NCBI RefSeq assembly: GCF_946886105.1
Contig: NZ_CAMPHV010000054.1
Location: 1-31,183 of the forward strand
DNA: 31,183 nt
Direction: 5' to 3'
From: an uncultured Pseudomonas sp.
Lineage (GTDB): Bacteria > Pseudomonadota > Gammaproteobacteria > Pseudomonadales > Pseudomonadaceae
The notes beneath the pieces are model-generated. The model ran no database searches and had not been told where the DNA came from. It saw nothing but the letters and a program-made list of their open reading frames with translations. Position numbers and translations under genes: made by a program. Of the stretch, positions 1 to 8,400 are shown piece by piece; the first letter of the stretch is position 1, and every line of letters starts with the position of its first letter.

Positions 1-49
1 CCGCCCTTTCACGGCGGTAACAGGGGTTCGAGTCCCCTAGGGGACGCCA
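1..49 (+). tRNA. tRNA-Glu (UUC), 3' part
   Basis: The window opens inside a tRNA. Visible are the anticodon stem CCGCC/GGCGG around loop CTTTCAC (anticodon TTC, glutamate), the T arm with GGTTCGAGTC, the acceptor strand GGGGAC and the encoded CCA at 47-49. The D arm and 5' acceptor strand lie upstream of the window. It decodes GAA/GAG. Confidence 0.95.
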
Positions 50-56
50 TTTTTTA

Positions 57-75
57 CCCGCTCTGCGGGATTTTT
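57..75 (+). terminator. Rho-independent terminator after tRNA-Glu
   Basis: A CCCGC/GCGGG stem with a TCT loop is followed by ATTTTT, eight bases after the tRNA CCA end. The position and T-run fit an intrinsic terminator for the tRNA transcript. Confidence 0.75.
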
Positions 76-176
76 AAGGGTCATTCTTAACGGAATGGCC
101 CTTTTGTTTTTTACGGCTTCCACTTCTTTCTCATTCTCCGTTTACGCGCAGTCCGACCAGTGGTCGCGATTTGGGC

Positions 177-220
177 TTGCGGGAATTTATTACGAGCATA
201 ATATTACAAGCGTAATATTT
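177..220 (+). promoter_or_regulatory. Operator palindrome and candidate promoter of the TetR gene
   Basis: A perfect 8-bp inverted repeat AATATTAC/GTAATATT with spacer AAGC lies at 200-219, just upstream of the TetR-family start codon. A plausible promoter (TTGCGG at 177-182, 16-bp spacer, TAATAT at 199-204) has its -10 inside the palindrome. TetR-family repressors commonly bind such dyads over their own promoter, so autorepression is inferred. The AT-rich dyad stands out from the GC-rich surroundings. Confidence 0.6.
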
Positions 221-232
221 ATAGAGGTCGCC

Positions 233-772
233 ATGAACGACAAGAAAGCCCAAACCCGTGAACGCATTCTTTCCGCCGCCAGCGTCGCGCTGATCAAGCG
301 TGGTCCGGCCGAGCCGAGTGTCGGCGAGGTGATGGGGGCTGCCGGGCTGACGGTCGGCGGCTTCTATGCGCATTTCGAGAGCAAGGACGCCTTGATGCTG
401 GAGGCCTTCAAGCAGTTGCTCGGCCATCGTCGCGAGCTGATCGGCGAAATTAAAAGCGAGCTGCCCGCCGATGAGCGTCGGGCCTTGTTGGCGGCCTTCT
501 ACCTGTCGCGCAAGCACCGCGACAACGCCGAGCAAGGTTGTCCGCTGCCCAGCTCCGTAGGCGAGTTGACGCGTCTGCCCGAAGGCTTTCGCGATGCGCT
601 GGCGGAACATCTGGAACTGTTGATGGCGCAGTTGGCGGCGCGCCCGGAGGAGTCGGAAAAAGTGCTCGCCGATATGGCGTTGATGGTCGGGGGGCTGGCG
701 TTGGCGCGGGCGCTGGGCCCCTGTGAGTTGTCCGACCGCGTTTTGCGTGCCGCCAAGTCGGCGATCCTGTGA
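233..772 (+). CDS. TetR/AcrR-family transcriptional regulator
   Basis: This 179-residue protein is a TetR-type one-component repressor. The N-terminal helix-turn-helix spans roughly residues 10-55, with the family signature around AGLTVGGFYAHFESKDAL; the rest is a helical ligand-binding domain of normal length. ATG at 233 is preferred because AGAGGT sits just upstream and the protein then begins directly with the family's N-terminal helix; an in-frame extension to 95 would give a serine/phenylalanine-rich leader with no homology and would read through the operator. The stop overlaps the ribosome-binding site of the downstream hydrolase, so the two are probably co-transcribed and the regulator may control it. 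The ligand is not predictable. Confidence 0.9.
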   Translation: MNDKKAQTRERILSAASVALIKRGPAEPSVGEVMGAAGLTVGGFYAHFESKDALMLEAFKQLLGHRRELIGEIKSELPADERRALLAAFYLSRKHRDNAEQGCPLPSSVGELTRLPEGFRDALAEHLELLMAQLAARPEESEKVLADMALMVGGLALARALGPCELSDRVLRAAKSAIL

Positions 773-783
773 GGAGAATGGCA

Positions 784-1623
784 ATGAGCAGCTTGAGCTG
801 GATTCGTGGTTTCAACGCGTCGGTCGGTTTGCTGGCGCCTCATGCGGTGGCGAGCAAGATGCGCCGTGAGTTTATGACCCCGCGTGAGCTGCCGCCGCGC
901 GATTGGGAGTTGCCGCTGCTGGCGCAGGCCGAGCGCATCACCCTGCGCTTCGGTCTATCGGCCTTGCGTTGGGGCAGCGGTCCCGCGGTGTTGTTGATGC
1001 ATGGTTGGGAAGGGCGGCCGACGCAGTTCGCTGGCCTGATCAAGGTGTTGGTCAATGCCGGCTATGGCGTGGTGGCGCTGGATGCGCCGGCCCATGGGCG
1101 CTCGCCGGGCCATGAGGCCAATGTGGTGGTGTTCGCCCGCGCATTGCTCGAGGCGGCCGGGGAGTTACCGCCGTTGAAAGCGGTCATCGGTCACTCCATG
1201 GGCGGTGCCAGTGCCTTGTTGGCGACTCAGTTGGGCTTGCGCACCGAGGCTTTGGTGAGCATTTCCGCGCCAAGCCGGATTCTCACCATGCTGCGGCGCT
1301 TCTCGCGCTTTGTGGGGTTGCCGAGTCAGGCACGGGCGCATTTCATCCGCTTGGTCGAGGAAAAAGCCGGTATGCCGGCCAATCGCCTCGATGTGGCTCG
1401 CTATCAACTGGATTTCCCGGGGCTGGTCGTGCACGCGGAGGACGACCCCGTGGTGCCGGTCAGCGAGGCCGAGATTATCCACGAGGCCTGGTTCGACAGC
1501 CGCTTGCTGCGTTTGGAGGCGGGCGGGCATCAGCGTGTGCTGGCCGATCCTCGTCTGCATGACGCGGTGTTGCAGTTGCTTGCGAGCGCTCGGCAAACGG
1601 CGCCAAGTGCTGCGGCTTGGTAA
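784..1623 (+). CDS. Alpha/beta-fold hydrolase
   Basis: This 279-residue hydrolase shows the full alpha/beta triad: an oxyanion-hole HGWEG, nucleophile elbow GHSMGG (Ser about 138), acid in HAEDDPVVP (Asp about 220) and His in GGHQRV (about 249). No signal peptide is seen, so it is probably cytoplasmic. The substrate is unknown; the family includes esterases, lipases and C-C hydrolases. ATG at 784 is chosen over ATG 778 because GAGGAG at 771-776 is then 7 bases away rather than 1. It starts 11 bp after the TetR stop, forming a two-gene unit likely under TetR control. Confidence 0.85.
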   Translation: MSSLSWIRGFNASVGLLAPHAVASKMRREFMTPRELPPRDWELPLLAQAERITLRFGLSALRWGSGPAVLLMHGWEGRPTQFAGLIKVLVNAGYGVVALDAPAHGRSPGHEANVVVFARALLEAAGELPPLKAVIGHSMGGASALLATQLGLRTEALVSISAPSRILTMLRRFSRFVGLPSQARAHFIRLVEEKAGMPANRLDVARYQLDFPGLVVHAEDDPVVPVSEAEIIHEAWFDSRLLRLEAGGHQRVLADPRLHDAVLQLLASARQTAPSAAAW

Positions 1624-1640
1624 TGGCTGGCGGTAGCATT

Positions 1641-1669
1641 GGAGCCAGGCGGCGCAAGCCCCTGGCTCC
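1641..1669 (+). terminator. Stem-loop after the hydrolase gene
   Basis: A perfect 9-bp stem GGAGCCAGG/CCTGGCTCC with an 11-base loop lies 17 bp after the hydrolase stop. No T-run follows, so it could be a weak or Rho-assisted terminator or an mRNA-end stabiliser. The remaining gap up to 1838 shows nothing I can name. Confidence 0.4.
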
Positions 1670-1838
1670 TGCAGCAGGGCGCGCATGCGGGTGTCATTGG
1701 CCGGATCGGGCGGCGCGGCTTCCAAGCTCGGCGCGGCAAAGGTAAGGTTGCAGCACGCAACTTGGCGCCGGCCAAGGATCAAGTCACCCCTGCTGGTCGC
1801 TGTAGCCACTCGCTGGCCGGCCGCCTGGAGCCACACCT

Positions 1839-2288
1839 ATGAGCTGGGATCTCGCCAATCCATTCGTTATCGATATTCAGGTCAGTGCCGATGATATCGA
1901 CGGTCTGGGGCATGCCAACAACGCGGTCTATGTCAGTTGGCTGGAGCGTTGCGCCTGGCGGCATTCGCAATACCTCGGTCTGGATTTGAGCGAGTACCGC
2001 CGTCTCGACCGCGCCATGGCGGTGCTGCGTCATGAAATCGACTACCTGGCCAGTGCCTATGAAGACCAGGAGCTGCAAATGGCGACCTGGATCGTCGAGT
2101 CGGACCAGCGCTTGAAAATGGACCGGCGCTTTCAGCTTATCCGCCCGGAAGACGGCCTTACCCTGTTGCGCGCGAAAACCACGTTTGTCTGCATCGAACT
2201 GTCCAGCGGCAAGCCCAAGCGCATGCCGGCCGAGTTCGTCGAGGGCTACGGGCGGGCTTTGCAGCCGACGTTTCCGATGGAGCTTTAA
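1839..2288 (+). CDS. Acyl-CoA thioesterase, 4HBT hotdog family (YbgC/FadM-like)
   Basis: This 149-residue protein is a single hotdog-fold domain of the YbgC/FadM/4-hydroxybenzoyl-CoA thioesterase type. It carries the family's N-terminal signature with an Asp followed by GHANNAVYVSWLE (about residues 15-36), where family members place the catalytic Asp and the turn that binds the thioester. Length is normal. It probably hydrolyses acyl-CoA thioesters in the cytoplasm; chain-length preference cannot be read from the sequence. GGAG at 1827-1830 lies 8 bases before the ATG. It converges with the reverse-strand small exported protein, with 9 bp between the stops. Confidence 0.85.
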   Translation: MSWDLANPFVIDIQVSADDIDGLGHANNAVYVSWLERCAWRHSQYLGLDLSEYRRLDRAMAVLRHEIDYLASAYEDQELQMATWIVESDQRLKMDRRFQLIRPEDGLTLLRAKTTFVCIELSSGKPKRMPAEFVEGYGRALQPTFPMEL

Positions 2289-2297
2289 GCGGCGCCG

Positions 2298-2669
2298 TCA
2301 CTCCAGCTTCGGGGCGAGAAACAGCGCATCGTTGTCGAGCATCACCTGGTATTCCCTGGTTTCCCCGGGTTCGAGCAGGATCGATTGGCCGCTGGCCAAC
2401 TCATCGGCATTGCAGTTGCCAACCGCCGAGAGCTTGGCCCTCAGGTAATGAGTGCCGGCGGGCACATCCAGACTGACCGATTCGCCGAACGGCAGGTGCG
2501 CCACCGACTTCTCCTCGAGCAGCAGTTCCACTTCGCAGCCTTCCGGCACTTTGGCATCGCGGCCGATAATCAACTGGGCCATCTTCTCCGAGGGGGCTTG
2601 CGTAGCGGGCGCCGCATGGCTCAGGCCAAGACCGAGGTACAGACAGCCAAGCAGTAACAGGGTGCGCAT
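2298..2669 (-). CDS. Small exported protein of unknown function
   Basis: I do not recognise this 123-residue protein. It has a clear Sec signal peptide (MRTLLLLGCLYLGLGLSHA, probable cleavage after Ala19); the cysteine in the hydrophobic core is not in a lipobox. The mature part of about 104 residues has two cysteines (in EGCEVE and VGNCNA) that could form a disulfide in the periplasm, and alternates acidic and hydrophobic stretches suggesting a small beta-sandwich. ATG at 2669 is chosen because GGAG lies 6 bases upstream; a TTG four codons earlier would overlap that site. It is divergent from dusC across a 121-bp gap in which I see no clear promoter. Confidence 0.75.
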   Translation of the reverse strand: MRTLLLLGCLYLGLGLSHAAPATQAPSEKMAQLIIGRDAKVPEGCEVELLLEEKSVAHLPFGESVSLDVPAGTHYLRAKLSAVGNCNADELASGQSILLEPGETREYQVMLDNDALFLAPKLE

Positions 2670-2790
2670 CGTCGTCTCCAAAGCATTCGATCGTCACGAT
2701 GTGGACTCTGTGAGGCTTGCAGTGTTCCAATTCGCAACCTTCCAGGCGCGATTGACCGCGTAGCTGGGCCGTTTTTTCGAGACTCTATTT

Positions 2791-3765
2791 ATGCAAATCG
2801 CCCTGGCGCCCATGGAGGGCTTGGTCGACGAAATCCTCCGTGATGTGCTGACCCGTGTGGGCGGTATCGACTGGTGTGTGACCGAATTCATCCGCGTGAC
2901 CGAGCGGGTATTGCCGGCCAGCACCTACCACAAACTCGCCCCCGAGCTCTTCAGTGGCGCGCAGACCGCCGCCGGTACGCCGCTGCGCGTGCAGTTTCTC
3001 GGCTCCGATCCGGCTTGCCTGGCGGATAACGCGGCCTTCGCCTGCACCCTGGGGGCGCCGGTGATCGACCTGAATTTCGGCTGCCCGGCCAAGACCGTGA
3101 ATAAATCCCGCGGCGGAGCGGTGTTGCTCAACGAGCCGGAATTGCTCCATGCCATCGTCCGCGAAGTGCGCCGGGTCGTGCCCGCGCAAATCCCGGTGAC
3201 CGCCAAGATGCGCCTGGGTTTCGCGCACAAGAACGCGGCGCTCGAATGTGCCCAGGCCTTGACCGAAGGCGGCGCCGCGCAGCTCGTGGTGCATGCGCGG
3301 ACCAAGGTCGAAGGTTATAAGCCGCCGGCTCATTGGGAGTGGGTGGCACGGGTGCAAGAGGCGGTCAAAGTGCCGGTCTTCGCCAATGGCGAGGTGTGGA
3401 GTCTGGACGACTGGCGCCGCTGCCGCGAAGTCAGCGGCGTCGACGATGTCATGCTCGGCCGCGGCCTGGTCGCATGCCCGGATCTGGCTCTGCAGATCGC
3501 CGCCGCACGCGCCGGAGACGAGGTGGCGGCGATGGATTGGCAGGCGCTGCAACCGCTGCTCGCCGAGTTTTGGCTACAGGCGCGGCGCAAGATGTCGCCA
3601 CGCTACGCCCCTGGCCGCTTGAAGCAGTGGCTGGCAATGCTCACCCGCAGCTATCCCGAGGCCATGGAGCTGTTCAATCTGCTGCGCAGGGAGAACGATT
3701 GCCTGCGGATCGATGCCTTGCTCGGCATCGAAATCCCGGCGCCGGAGCAGCGGGACGCGGGTTGA
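2791..3765 (+). CDS. dusC: tRNA-dihydrouridine(16) synthase DusC
   Basis: This 324-residue FMN- and NADPH-dependent enzyme reduces uridine in the tRNA D-loop. The N-terminal TIM barrel starts with the FMN-binding LAPMEGLVD and contains [16 protein letters not shown], with the catalytic Cys at residue 98, the same number as in E. coli DusC. The HARTKVEGY motif and C-terminal [11 protein letters not shown] phosphate-binding segment are present. The C-terminal helical region is of DusC type, favouring U16 specificity over DusA/DusB. The Shine-Dalgarno is weak (GAGACT region). It ends in a repeat-filled gap convergent with the SDR gene. Confidence 0.92.
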   Translation: MQIALAPMEGLVDEILRDVLTRVGGIDWCVTEFIRVTERVLPASTYHKLAPELFSGAQTAAGTPLRVQFLGSDPACLADNAAFACTLGAPVIDLNFGCPAKTVNKSRGGAVLLNEPELLHAIVREVRRVVPAQIPVTAKMRLGFAHKNAALECAQALTEGGAAQLVVHARTKVEGYKPPAHWEWVARVQEAVKVPVFANGEVWSLDDWRRCREVSGVDDVMLGRGLVACPDLALQIAAARAGDEVAAMDWQALQPLLAEFWLQARRKMSPRYAPGRLKQWLAMLTRSYPEAMELFNLLRRENDCLRIDALLGIEIPAPEQRDAG

Positions 3766-3770
3766 AACCC

Positions 3771-3838
3771 GTAGCCCGGATGCGATCCGGGAAGGGATGC
3801 CAGTCGCACAAGTTTTCTGCGGAGTTCATCCAGGCTAC
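3771..3838. repeat. Intergenic inverted repeat (GTAGCCCGGATG type)
   Basis: Arms GTAGCCCGGATG (3771-3782) and CATCCAGGCTAC (3827-3838) form an imperfect palindrome, with an internal pair CCCGGATgcgATCCGGG at the left end. It lies at the convergent end of dusC and the SDR gene. A near-identical arm pair recurs at 26382-26447, so this is a dispersed genomic repeat of REP/BIME type. Confidence 0.7.
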
Positions 3839-3878
3839 GACGTTAGAGCCTAGGTTTATTTGCAAGATTTATGAGGTC

Positions 3879-3931
3879 GTAGGGTGGATGGCGCTTCATC
3901 CATCCACCAAGCCGCAATGGTGGATGAAAAA
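3879..3931. repeat. Intergenic palindromic repeat (GTAGGGTGGATG type)
   Basis: GTAGGGTGGATG is followed by CATCCATCCACC and then AATGGTGGATGAAAAATG, giving alternating complementary GGTGGATG/CATCCACC blocks that can fold into competing hairpins. It sits next to the previous repeat between convergent genes and could act in transcript ending. It belongs to a different sequence family from its neighbour. Confidence 0.6.
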
Positions 3932-3971
3932 TGCAGGTTGAAGCACGGAGTCCGAATGCAAGCCGGTAAAT

Positions 3972-4718
3972 TCACCGCCCGCCGCTGATATCCAGCAGCG
4001 CCCCGCTGGTATAGGACGCCTGATCGCTGGCCAGCCAGAGTATCGCTTCGGCTACTTCCTCGGCCCGCCCGCCACGGCCCATGGGTACGCTGCGACTGAC
4101 CCGTGCTACGCGTTGCGGCTCGCCGCCGCTGGCATGGATCTCGGTGTCGATCACACCGGGACGCACGGCGTTGACGCGAATTCCCTCGGCGGCCACTTCC
4201 TTGGCCAAGCCGCGGGTCATGCTGTCGATAGCGCCCTTGGCGGCCGCATAGTCGATGTATTCGTCCGGTGCGCCGAGACTGGCCGCCACCGATGACAGGT
4301 TGACGATGGCGCCGCCGCGTCCACCATGGCGGGTCGACATGCGCTTCACCGCTTCGCGGCAGCAGAGAAAGCTGCCGAACACATTGACCGCGAAGACCCG
4401 TTGCCAGCGTGCCAGGTCCATCTGCTCCAGACGCATCTGCCGCTCCAGCATGCCGGCGTTATTGACCAGCACATCGAGGCGACCGAACGCCTGGTCGAGG
4501 CGGGCGAACAGCTGCAACACCTGGGCCTCATCGGCCATATCGGCCTGCACGGCGATGGCCCGTCCGCCATTGGCTCGGATTTCCTCGACAAGCGCATCGG
4601 CGGCCGTGCTTTGTTCGCGATAGTTGAGGCACAGGTCGTATCCCCGGGCCGCCGCAAGCTTGGCGGTGGCGGCGCCGATGCCGCGACTGGCGCCGGTTAT
4701 CAGCATGACTCTGTTCAT
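3972..4718 (-). CDS. Short-chain dehydrogenase/reductase
   Basis: This 248-residue protein is a classical SDR oxidoreductase. It has the nucleotide-binding TGASRGIG (residues 8-15), NNAG (86-89), and catalytic Ser143, Tyr157 and Lys161 in the order S-x13-Y-x3-K. The C-terminal LDISGGR resembles the usual end of FabG/YgfF-like members. The arginine in NYREQS after strand beta2 suggests NADP(H) preference (inference). The substrate is unknown; FabG-like acyl reduction and sugar/alcohol oxidation are both possible. An AGGGA Shine-Dalgarno lies 8 bases upstream of the ATG. It is divergent from the small heat-shock gene. Confidence 0.88.
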   Translation of the reverse strand: MNRVMLITGASRGIGAATAKLAAARGYDLCLNYREQSTAADALVEEIRANGGRAIAVQADMADEAQVLQLFARLDQAFGRLDVLVNNAGMLERQMRLEQMDLARWQRVFAVNVFGSFLCCREAVKRMSTRHGGRGGAIVNLSSVAASLGAPDEYIDYAAAKGAIDSMTRGLAKEVAAEGIRVNAVRPGVIDTEIHASGGEPQRVARVSRSVPMGRGGRAEEVAEAILWLASDQASYTSGALLDISGGR

Positions 4719-4777
4719 CTGCGGGTTCCCTGGATTGGTCGGAGGTAGCGCCTGCCTGTAAGAAAGTTTTGCAAGCG

Positions 4778-4805
4778 CTTGAAATCTTACCGCCCAGCCA
4801 CATTT
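4778..4805 (+). promoter_or_regulatory. Heat-shock (sigma-32) promoter of hsp20
   Basis: CTTGAAA at 4778-4784 matches the sigma-32 -35 consensus exactly. After a 13-bp spacer, CCACATTT at 4798-4805 matches CCCCATNT at all but one defined position. Transcription would start near 4812, giving a leader of about 120 nt, the length expected for a ROSE-type leader. Confidence 0.8.
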
Positions 4806-4869
4806 TAGTGGTGTACGCGGGATGCCGAAGTCGGGTTCCGCGCCATGGGCCGCCGAAGAATCGAGCGCA

Positions 4870-4935
4870 CAGCGCGTGCTTCATTCGTTCCGCGGTGGGC
4901 CGTTAAAACTCGCTGAACCCAGGAGATTAGTTATG
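4870..4935 (+). promoter_or_regulatory. ROSE-like RNA thermometer in the hsp20 leader
   Basis: The Shine-Dalgarno AGGAG (4921-4925) can pair with CTCGCT (4909-4914) across loop GAACCC, leaving one bulged G in the anti-SD strand. This is the hallmark of ROSE elements, whose anti-SD core is UYGCU. Upstream, AGCGCAC/GCGTGCT around 4874-4890 could form a further stem. Such elements hide the ribosome-binding site at low temperature and melt on heat shock. The pairing is visible; thermal function is inferred from the family. Confidence 0.7.
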
Positions 4936-5376
4936 AGCACCGCATTTTCCATGACCCCGCTGTTTCGTCAGTCCGTTGGCTTCGACCGCTTCAATGATTT
5001 ATTCGAGTCGGCCATGCGCAACGAGGCGGGCAGCAGCTATCCACCGTACAACGTCGAGAAATATGCCGACGACCGCTATCGCATCGTCGTGGCGGCGGCC
5101 GGCTTCCAGTCGGAAGACCTGGATTTGCAGGTCGAGCGCGGGGTGCTGACGGTCAGCGGCGGCAAGCGCGACAACGCCGAGAACGTCACCTACCTGTATC
5201 AAGGCATCGCGCAGCGTGCATTCAAACTGTCGTTCCGTCTGGCCGACCATATCGAGGTCAAGGCTGCGGAATTGACCAATGGTCTGTTGAATATCGACCT
5301 GCTGCGGGTGGTGCCGGAAGAGGCCAAGGCCAAGCGCATTCCGATCAATGCCGTGCGTCCCGTATTGGACAATTGA
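4933..5376 (+). CDS. ibpA: Small heat-shock protein, Hsp20/IbpA family
   Basis: This 147-residue ATP-independent holdase binds unfolding proteins and hands them to DnaK/ClpB. A central alpha-crystallin domain spans about residues 38-130 (NVEKYADDRYRIVVAAAGF through the LTNGLLNIDL strand). The C-terminal I136-P-I138 matches the oligomer-forming IxI motif. The N-terminal arm STAFSMTPLFRQSVGFDRF is typical of IbpA. ATG 4933 follows AGGAG by 7 bases and carries the IbpA N-terminus; a longer in-frame ORF from 4822 would translate the thermometer and is rejected. Regulation is doubly heat-dependent by inference, through a sigma-32 promoter and a ROSE-like leader. Confidence 0.93.
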   Translation: MSTAFSMTPLFRQSVGFDRFNDLFESAMRNEAGSSYPPYNVEKYADDRYRIVVAAAGFQSEDLDLQVERGVLTVSGGKRDNAENVTYLYQGIAQRAFKLSFRLADHIEVKAAELTNGLLNIDLLRVVPEEAKAKRIPINAVRPVLDN

Positions 5377-5402
5377 GCCGGCAGTCATCAGTCAACCAGC
5401 TA

Positions 5403-5428
5403 ACAAGGGCGCCCCGGGGCGCCCTTGT
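5403..5428. terminator. Bidirectional hairpin terminator
   Basis: ACAAGGGCGCC followed by CCGG and GGCGCCCTTGT is a perfect 26-bp palindrome in the 55-bp gap between the convergent hsp20 and GGDEF/EAL genes. There is only a short T content on either side, so strength is uncertain, but stem stability and position fit a shared terminator. Confidence 0.7.
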
Positions 5429-5431
5429 CGT

Positions 5432-8400
5432 TCAGGCGATCAGATGTTGATTGCGCAGCAATAAAATCCGGAATTCGTCGAGAGGCAGGGGTTTGCTGAA
5501 CAAATAGCCTTGGTATCGGTGGCAACCCTGTTGCTGGAGAAAATCCAGTTGCTCCTGCTCCTCGACCCCTTCGGCGATCATTTCCAGGCGCAGGCTGCGC
5601 GCCATGGCGACGATCGCGCGGATGATCTCCGCATCGTTGGGGTCATGGGTGGCGTCGCGCACGAACGACTGATCGATCTTCAGCACATCCACCGGCAGGC
5701 GCTTGAGGTAGGTGAGCGATGAATAACCGGTGCCGAAATCGTCCATGGCGAAGCTGATGCCGAGGCGTTTCAGGCGGTTCATTTTGGCGATGGTGTCCTC
5801 GATATTCTGGATCACGATGCCTTCGGTGATTTCCAGCTTGAGGATGGGTTTCGGCAGTTTGCTGTTGCGCAAACTGCTTTCCACGCGTTCGACGAAATCC
5901 TGCTGACGGAACTGCCACGGGCTGATATTCACGCACAAGCTGAAATCCTTCGACTCGATCAGGCCGTCGCTCAGCAGTTGCGCACAGGCGTGGCAAGCCT
6001 CGGCAAGCACCCAGCCGCCGACCTCGAGGATCAGTCCGGTTTCTTCCAGTACCTGGATGAACACGGCCGGCGACTGCGGCCCGAGCGTCGGGTGGAACCA
6101 GCGCAGCAGGGTTTCCGCGCCGATGATGTGTCCGTTGCGCGCATCCACCTGTGGTTGGAAATACAGTTCGAACTCGCCGCGCGCCATGGCCAGGCGCAGG
6201 TCGTTCTCCAGACGCAGGCGCTCGCTGGCCGCCTCCTGCATGCTGCGCCGGAACAGTTGAATGGCATTGCGACCCGAATCCTTGGCGCGGTAGAGCGCGA
6301 TATCGGCGCGTTTTAGCAAATCCGCCGGGGTATTGCCGTGATCGGGAATCAAGGCGATGCCGATGCTCGGGGTGATTTGCAGGGTATGGCCATCCAAGTG
6401 CATCGGCTCGGCGAGCAGTTCGCGCAGTTTTTCGGCGATGCCGCGGGTTTGCTGGATCACGTCCGAGCGCTTGCCCTCCAGTCCGGACAACAGCACGACG
6501 AACTCGTCGCCGCCGAGGCGGGCCACTGTATCTTCCTGGCGCACGCTGGCCTCCAGGCGCGCGGTGACCATTTTCAGCACCGCATCGCCGACCGGGTGGC
6601 CGAGGGAATCGTTGATGTGCTTGAAATGGTCCAGGTCGAGAAACAGCAAGGCGCCGCGTAGCTGATGGCGTTTGAGCAAGGCGATCTGCTGGTTCAGGCG
6701 ATCGATCAGAAGCGCACGGTTGGGCAGGTTGGTCAGCGAATCGTGATAGGCCAGGTGTTGGATCTGCGCCTGGGCCTCCTTTAACTGGCTGACATCGCGG
6801 GCGGTCAGCAGTAGGCAGTCGGCGCCTTTCAGTTGGATCGGCTCGACCGAGACCTCGACTGTCTTGACCGTGCCGTCACGGTGCTTGCCGAGCATTTCTC
6901 GGTGCAACACATGGCCGTCGCGCCGAAGGGTTTCGAGCATTTCCTGGCGTTGCCTGGGGTCGGCCCAGACGTTCATTTCCAGGGCGGTGCGGTCGATGAC
7001 CTCTTCCGGGCGATAGCCGGTCAGGCGATAAAAACCTTCGTTGACCTCGATATAACGGCCCGTATCGCGTTCGGTGATGGTGATGGCGTCGGGGCTGGAG
7101 TGGAATGCCTTGGCAAACTTTTCCTCGCTGGCCTTGAGCGCCATCTCGGCGCGTAAGCGCTCGCTGACGTCGCTGAAGGTGGAGAGGATGCACAGGCGCC
7201 GTTCGACCCGGATAAAACGGCTGGACACCATGCAGGTCAACTCGCGTCCGTCCTTGGTGCGATACGTGGCTTGCTCGTTGTTCAAGCCCTGTTGCGCGGT
7301 GAGCTTGTCGTACAGCCGTTTGCGCTCCTCGATGTCGACCCAGAAATTGCTCTCCGGGCCGCTACGCCCGACCAGTTCTTCGGGCTTCCAGCCGAACACT
7401 TGGCTGAAGCTGTCGTTGATCTCGACGAATACGCCGTCGCGGATACGCGACACGCTGATCGGATCGGGGCTGGCCTGGAACAGGGTGGAAAATTTTTCCT
7501 CCGAGGCTTTCAACCGCCGTTCGCGCACCACCCGCTCGCTGATATCGATCAGGGTGCCGGCCATGCGCAGCGGTTTGCCCTGGCTGTCGCGGTAAAGCTT
7601 GGCGGTGCTCTCCAGGAAATGCACTTGCTGATCGGCGTACAGGGCGCGGTAGGTGACCTGGAAATGGTCTTGCGCGCTTTCGACCAACTCGTTGTAGATG
7701 CGGCGCATGGTGCGGCGATCTTCGCGCGGTATATGGCGGAAGAATTCGCGGAAAGCGTTGCTGAAGGGCTCGCGGGGCAAACCGTGCAGCAGTGCGGCGC
7801 GGGCCGAGGCGAACAGGGTGTCGCTGGGGATGTGCCAATCCCAGGTGCCCAAGTCGGCGGACTCCAAGGCCAGATCCAGGCGCTCCTGGCTGTCCTTGAG
7901 CGCACGCTCCTGGGCGCGTTGTGCGGTGATGTCGCGTACGGTCAGCACCAGGCAGGTGCGGCCTTCGTGCTCGATTTCGCCGCCGAACAGCAGGTTGTCG
8001 CTGATCTCGCCGCTACGGCTGACCAGCCTCGCTTCCAGGGCGGCCAGGCTACCCGTGTGCAGTGCGTCGAGCATGCGCTGGCGGTCGTCCGCGGTGGCCC
8101 AGATGCCCAGCTCCAATGAGGTGCGGCCAACGGCTTCGGCGGCGCTCCAGCCGAACTGCCGTTCGAAACCGGGATTGACCTCGATAAACCGCCCGTTGCT
8201 CTTCTCGGTGATGACCACGGCGTCCGGCGTGTGCCGGAACGCTTGGGCGAATTTGGCCTCGCTGCTGCGCAATGCGGCGTCGGCGCGTTTGTGTTCGGTG
8301 GTGTCGCGAAAAGACGCGAGGATATAGGCCTCGCCGTCCAGCTCGATATGCTGGCTGGATATCACACCGTCGAGAATGCGTCCGTCGCGGGTGCGCAGCC

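Noticed and set aside
95..232. N-terminal extension of the TetR protein to 95
   Set aside because: It would translate the operator palindrome and promoter; the internal ATG at 233 has a ribosome-binding site and matches the family start.
1639..1842. 67-codon ORF between the hydrolase and thioesterase
   Set aside because: It starts at a non-ATG codon inside a hairpin, overlaps the thioesterase start and has no recognisable sequence.
4822..4932. Longer N-terminus for the small heat-shock protein
   Set aside because: It would run through the predicted 5' leader and thermometer; ATG 4933 has AGGAG at proper spacing and the family N-terminus.
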